Assembly: GCA_946478765.1 (NCBI GenBank)
Contig: CAMLDH010000091.1
Span: 1-11,869, forward strand
Source: an uncultured Oxalobacteraceae bacterium
GTDB taxonomy: Bacteria > Pseudomonadota > Gammaproteobacteria > Burkholderiales > Burkholderiaceae
Reading direction: 5' to 3'
Length of the DNA: 11,869 nucleotides
Under the pieces are notes generated by a model, which was not told the origin of the DNA, ran no database searches, and worked only from the letters and a program-made list of their open reading frames with translations. Below are positions 1 through 6,900 of this stretch, in pieces. Within the stretch, counting starts at the first letter, position 1; each line of letters opens with the position of its first letter. The position numbers and the translations under genes are program-made.

Positions 1-1607
1 GACGAGGACACCGCGCATTGCTTCTTCTGGCCGTCGAGCGCGAGTGCATAGGTGCCTATCTGTTCGCACCAGAACACCTGGTTGAAACGATCCTTGAGCT
101 GGTGCGCTTTGCTTTCGAGGTTCTGCGCAAAAGCATGCTCGCCGAGAAGATGCGCCAGCTGCGCTGCGCGCAGTTTCGCTTCATAGACGTATCCTTGCAC
201 CTCGCACAATGCGATCGGCGCATCCGCAAGCCTGCCATCGCTGTGGAACACCGAATCGTGGGAATCTTTCCAGCCTTGCTGCGCCAGCCCTTTCTCGCTG
301 TACCGGGCATATTCGACAAAGCCGTCGCCATCCTTGTCGCCGTATTGGTCGATCCATTGCAGCGCGCTGCGGATATTGGGCCAGATGGAACGGATGAATT
401 CCAAGTCGCCGGTTCGCTCGTAATAGGCGCCGGCCAGACCGACGAACAGCGGTGTGGCATCCACCGTACCGTAGTAGCGCCGGAACGGAATTTCATTCAG
501 CTCGGCCAATTCCCCCTTGCGCGCCTCATGCAGGATCTTGCCGGGTTCCGCATCGCGCGCAGGATCGAGTTCGGTCGCCTGCGTCGCCGCCAGAAAAGCC
601 AGAACGCCTTTTGCCAGAGTGGGATCAACCCATAGATATTCGCGTGCGGTCAGAATGCCGTCGCGGCCGAAGGTCGTCGAATACCAGGGCATGCCGGCAT
701 AAGGATATTCCCCCTCCGGCAAGGTGGTGGTCAGCATGACGAGATCAGCGGTCGAGCGGTCGAGCCAGCTATTGAAAAGGGGATCGGAGGTAACGATCTT
801 GCAGCGATTGTGCAAGCGGGAAGCAACCGCCTGCGTAACGCAATTGAAGGCGCCGAAATAATCCACGGGCGCCAGCGCTGGCTGATTTTTTGGTGCGAGA
901 TTGGTTTCGTACTCGATTTCGCATCCGATCGTCAGGTACAGATGCGCCTCGTCTTTCGGTAGTAACGAGACAATGAATTCCGCCCGATCGGATGTCAATC
1001 TGGCTGGCGTCGGAACGCAGGTAATGCGGGTCTTGCGGATGATCTGGTCCAATCCCCGGTATTGCAGCAACAGTTCATTCTCGCCGACTTGCGTCGGCAA
1101 GGTCGTGCCGCGCCGGCTGCGTTTGAACCCGCGCACTTCGAATATGTCTTTGTAATCCGATTCGAATTCGATCGACACGATCATCTCGACCGGCTCAAGT
1201 CCATAGTTGGCCACGCGCACATGTTCATGGCAGGCGTTATTCCACAAGAGCTTGGCCCGGAAGATGTGCAATTCGCCCTTGTGGATCGGATTTTTTCCAC
1301 CGGGATGAAGATCGGGGTTCATCAACTCGATGATGAAAAGTCCGTTGTCGTCTTTCACCGTCGAGTTCAGGTGCATCGGTCGAACGCCATCGATCAACAA
1401 CTCCTGATGGGACAGAAAGCAGGTATCGCCGTGGTAGATGCCTTCTTCCCCGAGCCCGATGGACTGGATGTCGCCGAAGCGATCGAACAGCGCAAAGGTC
1501 TCATTGTGCTTGAGCACGCGGCGGCGCTCGTCGGTCGGCGAGGAGGTGGCAAGAATATACCACTGCTCGCCCAGCTGAATTTTACCCTGTTGAATTTTAT
1601 CAACCAT
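1..1607 (-). CDS. Amylo-alpha-1,6-glucosidase (glycogen debranching family), 3' end outside window
   Basis: An uninterrupted minus-strand frame of 535 codons runs from ATG at 1607 to the left edge without a stop. Proteins of this family are usually about 700 residues, so roughly the last quarter is missing. Residues 1-240 match the beta-rich N-terminal domain found in bacterial 'glycogen debranching N-terminal domain' proteins. From about residue 265 an (alpha/alpha)6-toroid hydrolase domain begins, with the characteristic motifs MPWYSTTFGRDG (306-317), YGTVDATPLF (379-388), an acidic DKDGDGFVEY loop (424-433) and GWKDSHDS (445-452). The family hydrolyses alpha-1,6 branch points of glycogen-like glucans in the cytoplasm; the true substrate here is not proven. 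A strong ribosome site GGAGGA (1611-1616, minus) sits just before the start. It lies 50 nt downstream of the GT4 gene, so the two are probably cotranscribed and act in one polysaccharide or storage-glucan pathway. Confidence 0.9.
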   Translation of the reverse strand, partial: MVDKIQQGKIQLGEQWYILATSSPTDERRRVLKHNETFALFDRFGDIQSIGLGEEGIYHGDTCFLSHQELLIDGVRPMHLNSTVKDDNGLFIIELMNPDLHPGGKNPIHKGELHIFRAKLLWNNACHEHVRVANYGLEPVEMIVSIEFESDYKDIFEVRGFKRSRRGTTLPTQVGENELLLQYRGLDQIIRKTRITCVPTPARLTSDRAEFIVSLLPKDEAHLYLTIGCEIEYETNLAPKNQPALAPVDYFGAFNCVTQAVASRLHNRCKIVTSDPLFNSWLDRSTADLVMLTTTLPEGEYPYAGMPWYSTTFGRDGILTAREYLWVDPTLAKGVLAFLAATQATELDPARDAEPGKILHEARKGELAELNEIPFRRYYGTVDATPLFVGLAGAYYERTGDLEFIRSIWPNIRSALQWIDQYGDKDGDGFVEYARYSEKGLAQQGWKDSHDSVFHSDGRLADAPIALCEVQGYVYEAKLRAAQLAHLLGEHAFAQNLESKAHQLKDRFNQVFWCEQIGTYALALDGQKKQCAVSS

Positions 1608-1657
1608 GATTCCTCCGACCGATTACGTGTAGGGAACGTATAGGGAATTGCGTATTT

Positions 1658-2710
1658 TCATCCACTCGGGATTGCCGCATGAGGTTTCCAGCCGCTCAGC
1701 AATTTTCGATAGGTCCGCACATAATTGTGCGCCATATGTGCGACCGTGAAGCGCTGATCAAAGACTTGCCGGCAGGCGGCTCTATCCAGCGATCCGATGT
1801 TGCGCGCCGCGGCTATTGCTTCCTCCTGGCTGTTCACCACGAATCCTGTGACGCCGTCTTCCATGATCTCGGGTACCGAACCATGCCGGTAGGCGATTAC
1901 CGGCGTTCCACAGGAAAAAGCTTCGATCATGACAAGCCCGAATGGTTCGGGCCAGTCGATGGGAAACAACAGCGCTTTTGCATGGGCCAGCAGATTGCGC
2001 TTTTCAAGTTCGTTTATTTCTCCTACGTAGGTTACCAGCGGGCTTTGAAAAAGCGGCCGAACGCATTGGTTGAAGTAAGCCTCGTCCATACCATCGATTT
2101 TTGCGGCGATCACCAACGGCACTCCGCATTGTTCTGCGATATCGATCGCGCGGTCTACCCGTTTCTCGGGCGAGATTCGGCCGATGAATGCAAAGTATTC
2201 TCCGGGCAGCGGCTGGCATGAAGAAAGTGGCGGCAAGCCGTGATACACCGTTTCGCACCAGGGCGCCAGCGGCAATGGCGCACGCTGGCTGTTCGATATC
2301 GACACCAGCGGGATGGTGTTGAAGTGCTGGTAAAGCGGAACGAGCTCGGGCAAATCAAGCCGTCCATGCAAGGTTGTTACATGGGGAACGCCGAGATGCC
2401 TTGTAATGGGGAAGTGCATATAGTCGGTGTGAAAATGGATGATATCGAAACTGGCTGCGCGTTCGCATACCATGTCCATTTGGATCGCGTAATAGGCCAG
2501 CCATGGATGCTCCATTCGATCCGGCCTTATCGGATGCGCCAGGGGCGCCACGAGTTGCGCCTGTGTGATCGAATCGCCGGTGGCAAACAGGGTGACTTCG
2601 TGTCCCTGCCTGAGTAATTCTTCCGTAAGGTAAGAGATGACGCGTTCCGTGCCGCCATACGCCTGGGGCGGCACTCGTTCAAAGAGTGGAGCGACTTGTG
2701 CGATTTTCAT
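1658..2710 (-). CDS. Glycosyltransferase family 4 protein
   Basis: A 350-residue GT-B fold glycosyltransferase. The N-terminal acceptor domain opens with MKIAQVAPLFERVPPQAYGG followed by TERVISYL, which is the usual start of this subfamily. The C-terminal nucleotide-sugar domain shows EKRVDRAIDIAEQCGVP, then WPEPFGLVMIEAFSCGTPV containing the GT4 E-x7-E motif, then GSVPEIMEDGVTGFVV. Such retaining enzymes transfer a sugar from an activated donor; donor and acceptor cannot be read from the sequence. The frame is open further upstream to 2860, and ATG 2728 is also possible. I chose 2710 because the upstream residues are not protein-like, cover a perfect hairpin (2804-2826) and leave no room for a promoter. 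A weak promoter (TTGCTT at 2763-2768, TAATAT at 2742-2747, 15-nt spacer) fits a start at 2728 or 2710. Neither start has a good ribosome site. It is the first gene of a two-gene unit with the debranching enzyme. Confidence 0.9.
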   Translation of the reverse strand: MKIAQVAPLFERVPPQAYGGTERVISYLTEELLRQGHEVTLFATGDSITQAQLVAPLAHPIRPDRMEHPWLAYYAIQMDMVCERAASFDIIHFHTDYMHFPITRHLGVPHVTTLHGRLDLPELVPLYQHFNTIPLVSISNSQRAPLPLAPWCETVYHGLPPLSSCQPLPGEYFAFIGRISPEKRVDRAIDIAEQCGVPLVIAAKIDGMDEAYFNQCVRPLFQSPLVTYVGEINELEKRNLLAHAKALLFPIDWPEPFGLVMIEAFSCGTPVIAYRHGSVPEIMEDGVTGFVVNSQEEAIAAARNIGSLDRAACRQVFDQRFTVAHMAHNYVRTYRKLLSGWKPHAAIPSG

Positions 2711-2803
2711 ACCGCATTCGGGGGCCATGTTCAGATGCCCGATATTAAATATGATCCGTGACAAGCAAAACGCGCACCAAGCGGGCTTGGCGGCAATCCT
2801 TCT

Positions 2804-2826
2804 CTCGCCTATGTCTGATAGGCGAG
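2804..2826. repeat. Perfect 9-bp inverted repeat in the divergent intergenic region
   Basis: CTCGCCTAT (2804-2812), loop GTCTG, ATAGGCGAG (2818-2826). On the plus strand it is followed by CAATTTTATT, a poor U tract, so it could be a weak terminator, but no plus-strand gene precedes it. It lies between the divergent glycosyltransferase and grpE genes and could equally be an operator or a structured RNA leader. The repeat is certain; the function is not. Confidence 0.5.
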
Positions 2827-2862
2827 CAATTTTATTGACATCGATCTGCACCTCCACCATCT

Positions 2863-2890
2863 CTTGAAACGAAATGCGCAGTCTCTATGT
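2863..2890 (+). promoter_or_regulatory. Candidate sigma-32 (heat-shock) promoter of grpE
   Basis: CTTGAAA at 2863-2869 matches the sigma-32 -35 element exactly. After 13 nt comes CTCTATGT (2883-2890), matching five of the seven defined positions of CCCCATNT. Spacing is in the normal range for RpoH promoters. Transcription would begin near 2897, giving a leader of about 60 nt before the grpE start. grpE is a classical sigma-32 target, which makes the match more believable. Confidence 0.6.
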
Positions 2891-2901
2891 CATGTCATAT
2901 T

Positions 2902-2927
2902 AAGCATGCATATCGAAGCATGCATAT
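2902..2927 (+). repeat. Tandem direct repeat AAGCATGCATAT in the grpE leader
   Basis: Two exact 12-bp copies, 2902-2913 and 2916-2927, separated by CG. Each contains self-complementary GCATGC/ATGCAT, so the RNA could fold one copy onto the other (6-bp stem). Just downstream CATATT (2923-2928) can pair with AATATG (2942-2947), which touches the first G of the ribosome site GGGAGA (2947-2952). Confidence 0.55.
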
Positions 2928-2959
2928 TGAATTTCGACATGAATATGGGAGAACTTACT

Positions 2960-3661
2960 ATGCAAAATCAGGAAAAATGGCCAGAGCGGGAACAGTCGAC
3001 GGAACCGATTACGCCTGCGCCAGAATCCATTACGCCACCGTCGGAGCCGCTCACGCCGCCCGCTGAACCGATCGCGCCGCCGCCCGAACCGGTTACCCCG
3101 CCGGCTGAGCCGCTTGCGCAACCGATGCAAGCGGATGGCGCCGCTGAGAGCATACCGGTACAGCTTGAACCCAGTCTTGACGAAAAACTAGCGAATGCAG
3201 AAGAGCGGGCAGAGGAATTGCAAGATGCATTCCTGCGTGCCAAAGCGGAGGTGGAAAATTTCCGGCGGCGCGCGCAAGAAGACATCACGCGTGCGCATAA
3301 ATTCGCCATCGAGAATTTTGCCGAAGCGCTGCTGCCGGTAAAAGACAGCCTGGAAACAGCCCTCAAGGTCGAAACGCCATCGAGCGAATCGCTCAAGCAG
3401 GGCGTCGAGATGACGTTGAAGCAACTGGATACCGCGTTCAAGAAAAACAGGTTAACAGAAATAACTCCCAAGCCGGGCGACAAGCTCGATCCGACGAGGC
3501 ATCAGGCAATCTCGATGGTGCCGGCCGAACAAACGGCCAATACCATCATCAGCGTGCTGCAAAAAGGATACATGATTGCCGATCGTCTGTTGCGCCCTGC
3601 ATTGGTAACGGTTGCCCAAGGAAAGGCCGACAATAAGGAGGCGGACAATAACGGCGTTTGA
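2960..3661 (+). CDS. grpE: Nucleotide exchange factor GrpE with Pro-rich N-terminal heptads
   Basis: A 233-residue GrpE, the cochaperone that releases ADP from DnaK in the cytoplasm. Residues 72-130 form the long dimerising helix ([20 protein letters not shown], then [20 protein letters not shown]). Residues 120-165 give the four-helix region ([13 protein letters not shown]) and 166-222 the beta-wing that contacts DnaK, including [13 protein letters not shown] and the family signature region [20 protein letters not shown]. Residues 15-56 are six tandem seven-residue units of the form E-P-h-T/A-P-P-x, an unusual disordered extension. The start at 2960 was chosen for GGGAGA (2947-2952) seven nt upstream; the frame stays open to 2864 but those residues are not GrpE-like. 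No dnaK or dnaJ is present, so this may be a second GrpE or one split from its usual locus. The sigma-32-like promoter at 2863-2890 suggests heat-shock control. Confidence 0.95.
   Translation: MQNQEKWPEREQSTEPITPAPESITPPSEPLTPPAEPIAPPPEPVTPPAEPLAQPMQADGAAESIPVQLEPSLDEKLANAEERAEELQDAFLRAKAEVENFRRRAQEDITRAHKFAIENFAEALLPVKDSLETALKVETPSSESLKQGVEMTLKQLDTAFKKNRLTEITPKPGDKLDPTRHQAISMVPAEQTANTIISVLQKGYMIADRLLRPALVTVAQGKADNKEADNNGV
3002..3127 (+). repeat. Six 21-nt coding repeats (EPxTPPx heptads) in grpE
   Basis: Codons 15-56 of grpE encode [42 protein letters not shown]. The DNA units are degenerate at third positions, so this is an old repeat held at protein level rather than a fresh slippage product. 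Confidence 0.85.
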
Positions 3662-3665
3662 AAGA

Positions 3666-3689
3666 GAGCGGCCGCTCATGATCAATGAG
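3666..3689. repeat. Overlapping palindromes between convergent genes
   Basis: GAGCGGCCGCTC (3666-3677) is a perfect 12-bp palindrome that overlaps a second inverted repeat, CTCAT-GATCA-ATGAG (3675-3689). They lie 5 nt after the grpE stop, where grpE and the large minus-strand gene converge. They could act as transcription barriers, but no T tract follows on either strand, so I do not call an intrinsic terminator. Confidence 0.35.
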
Positions 3690-3735
3690 TTGCGAGTGGA
3701 TCTTGGCGATAAAACGATTCAATCTTTCCCTAAGC

Positions 3736-3939
3736 TTACGCAGCCCCTGGCTCGCGCTCCTCCATCCTGGAAACGCTGGCGTTGTCGCCCTTGACAGGCG
3801 CTGCATTTGCTTCTGCGGCTGAATCCCTGGTCAGCAGATCCCGTAGCGTTACCCTCGCGGAGCGCGCTGCCGAATCGTCGGCCGGCAGCAGGCCGTACCG
3901 GTCTTTATATTGTTGTTCGCTCAGTTGCCTTCCCGCCAC
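3736..3939 (-). CDS. Short overlapping ORF, possible frameshifted C terminus of the large protein
   Basis: A 67-codon frame with a GTG start at 3939 overlaps the last 19 nt of the 1498-codon gene in the -1 phase. It reads ...GRQLSEQQYKDRYGLLPADD and then an Ala/Asp/Arg-rich charged tail ending REPGAA. The upstream gene ends ...TPQDLHRWREGN; a -1 slip before its stop gives HRWREG-QLSEQQYKDRYGL, which reads like continuous protein, and third positions in the ORF are GC-rich as in real genes here. Two explanations fit: a one-base deletion (mutation or sequencing error) truncating the large protein by about 60 residues, or a separate small gene translated by coupling, since AGGA lies 9 nt before the GTG. 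I recognise no family. Confidence 0.45.
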   Translation of the reverse strand: MAGRQLSEQQYKDRYGLLPADDSAARSARVTLRDLLTRDSAAEANAAPVKGDNASVSRMEEREPGAA

Positions 3940-6900
3940 CTGTGAAGGTCCTGGGGCGTGATGCCTGCAAGCGTCTCGGACCCGCTCAACTGAAGCTTCA
4001 TCTCTTTACGTTTTTTCTCTTCTTTAATGGCTTCTTGCCAAAGTGTCTTGTTACCTTTTCCATACCCATTGGCAATCCACGAAGCCAGTTCCTCATCACT
4101 CAGATCTCGCACCGTTTTGCGATCCGGTCTTTTCATGTCGGCAAGTTTGGCGGCCGTATTCTTCATAAAGCCTCTCTGTTGTGCACCGAGGTCCTTCATC
4201 GCGTTGCGAAGTTCGGTGCCGGTCATCCCAGGTTTCTGTGACGCAGCGGGTTCGGGGGCATCGGGATCGTGGGCCTGCCGCAGCTTGTTAATGATTTTTG
4301 CGCGGGTATCCCGCGCCTCCTGCAGCTTGGAGAGTTGATCGCCGACGCCTTGGCCGCGCACGACGTCGCCGGCAGTTGTTTTACCTTCATGCACGACTGC
4401 AGCGAATGTTTCTTCACCTTTATCGTTTTGCTCGCGCAAAATGACGGCGGACGAAGCGCTTCCTGCTTTCCGCGCGTCGAGATCGCTCGTCCAGACAGGA
4501 GCGCCTTCCTTGCCGGGCGCGATCACGCGTGTTTGCACATCCTTGCCGTGATCCTTATTGATCTGCTTGACGATCTTTTCCATGTTTTCCGTTGACGGCG
4601 CATTGCTTCCCGCCATCTTCAGATACTTGGCCGCCTCGTCCACGTGCAGATTGTCGTAACGCCCGGTGACATGCTGCAGGTGCGCGATGATCAAGCCATG
4701 CATTCCGGTTGCGCCATTTTGGGCTGTATGGAGGCCATGCCGCTCAAGCCAGACCTTGGTTTTTTCCGCGCTTTTTTTCGCAGATGCTCCATTGACGGCA
4801 TAGCCAGCCATGAGGTCGTCATAATCCACCTTCTTGCCCTCGGCAAAATACCCTCTGCCATGCAGGACCTTCTCAGCCGTGCGGCCTGCATCGGCATTCG
4901 TTTTGAGGGAGCTGAGCTGGCTGCTAGCCGATCCCTCTCGTAGTTGCCCCTGGAATCCGAGGCGCATGGATGCCGCCATATTGAGTTCCGCGTAGTTGCC
5001 GACGACCTTCCGATATGTCTCGAAGACATCGCGGCCCGCCCCTTTGAGGAAGAAATCCGCCCGCTGATCGTCGTCTTCCAGAGATGAAAGCGCCTCTTCC
5101 ACCCTTTTCAGCGCATCGGCGTCGGGAGCAGGCAGCAGTTCGGCCAAGGAGAGATGCTGTTGCTTCTCCAATGGCTTGCCTGCGGCGAGGCTGTCGACTT
5201 TCCTGGCATTTTTCGCCAGATCCTGAATCTTGCTGCTGTCATAGAACGCGAACCCGTTCTGGGGCGGTTCGCCGGAACCGTCTTTCTTCCAATCGAGAAA
5301 TGCGCGGTAGTCCTTCACCACCTCAAAGATTGCATGCGAGCCGAAGTATTGACTCTTCCAGAATTGATTCGGCTCCTGCTCCAGGAGCGTCCTCAACTGC
5401 ACCAGCGCATCGCCCGATTCGCCTGAAGCAGGGTCTTCCGGCGCCTGCTGCTTGGCGTTCTGGCTCGCTTCCTGATACAGCTTGTTCAGGTTGTTGGAGG
5501 AAAGCAGGTGATGCGCAAGATCGGGTCCCATGCGCTCGTAGAGCGGATTTACGATGTCTTGTGCCACGCGCATTCCGGCCGTGCCGGTAACCCCGGTCAG
5601 GATCGGAACCGACACGGAGGGAGCGATGCTGTTCTTCTGTTGCTCCAGCATGCGGAAATACTGCAACTGCATTTTGTTATCCGCAGGTTCGGGAAGCTTG
5701 TGGAACCTGAGCGCGACGATGCAGGTCTGGCTGCTGTCGAGCACCCCGCCCATGACATGCTTCATGAACATGCCTTGAATGGAGCCTTCTTTCATCTCCG
5801 GGAATTTTACCTTCGGATCAATACCTTCAATCTTTCTGACGGCTTGCATGACGGCCTTTTCCACCAGCAGGCCTGCCGCCGGATTGCCGGCGCCGATGGA
5901 CACGGTGATATCGGCGAACTCGCCTGCCCGGCAAAAATTGGGGTGGTTCGCCTGGGTCAGCTTGGCACTCACGCCAAGCTTGAATTCGAGCGCATCATTA
6001 CGGAGGTCCGCAGTGATACCCGATGTTTCAATATCTGTGGTTTCTTCCAGCACCAGAGGAACAATACCGAGCTTGCCGCCGGCCTTCATTTGGAACTGCA
6101 ACTCGACTTCGTTTTTTGTGGAATGCGAGAGGTAGGCAATGGTGCTGTAACGATGCAGCTTGTCAAGAGGCATTGGCGTGTTGGCGGCATCCATCGCCTC
6201 GCTCACCCGCTTATAGCTGGCGTCCGCCCCCTCGACTTTTTCAAGCAACGCGGGGTCCGGGTCCGGCATCTCCAAAATCTTTGCCTTGATAATCTCCAGA
6301 TGGGTACCGACGCTGCCCAGTGCGGTGCTGATCGCATCATAGCTGTCGGCGACGAATTCGTCCTGCGCCAGGCGGGACTTGAAGATGTCCTGCTCCTTCA
6401 CACCGGCATGCTGCTGATAGCGGCCGTTCCAGACACTATGGTCGATGTCCTCGAAGGCAATTTGATGCGACTCGGAATAAACCTTCTTGATGCCCTGCGA
6501 ATCGCCAGGCCGGCTCTGCACATGCAGCGCGCCGGTTTTTTGCTCGAACTGAGCGTAAATCTTGCGCAGCTTCTCGCATTGTTCGGTAACAGCATCCACC
6601 AAGTCGCCAAATTTCTCTTTTGGCGCGCGAATGGTGCCGAGGAATAATTCGGGAATATCGGACGTCGGACCGAAGTAGTCGGTATCGTGGGTCGATTCCC
6701 GCTCTGTGCCGTCCACCGCTTTAAAGGCACTGTTCACGTCCCGGTATAACGATAATTTGGGATAGTTTTCATCGAACGTATGTTCGACCATGTTCCAGAA
6801 ATCCAAGGGGAACCGCATGTCCTTGGTATACTCCCCGGAAATAAGTCTGTGCGTCGGTATCAGATCCTCGTTATCGAACTCGCGCCTTCTCAGGCTTCCC

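Noticed and set aside
1062..1643. A 193-codon plus-strand frame opposite the debranching enzyme
   Set aside because: Antisense to an enzyme with clear family motifs; no independent support.
1658..2860. A longer glycosyltransferase starting at 2860
   Set aside because: The extra residues do not look like a GT4 N terminus, they cover a perfect hairpin, and homologues begin at MKIAQVAPL.
2835..2863. Perfect TTGACA (2835-2840) as a housekeeping promoter for grpE
   Set aside because: No acceptable -10 element lies 16-18 nt downstream (CATCTC or similar only).
3666..3677. GAGCGGCCGCTC as a cloning scar (it contains a NotI site)
   Set aside because: The flanks are ordinary genomic sequence and no vector sequence is visible; palindromes like this occur naturally in GC-rich DNA.
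5508..6647. A 379-codon plus-strand frame opposite the large gene
   Set aside because: It is antisense to the much longer gene, has no recognisable domain and no ribosome site; typical of GC-rich shadow frames.
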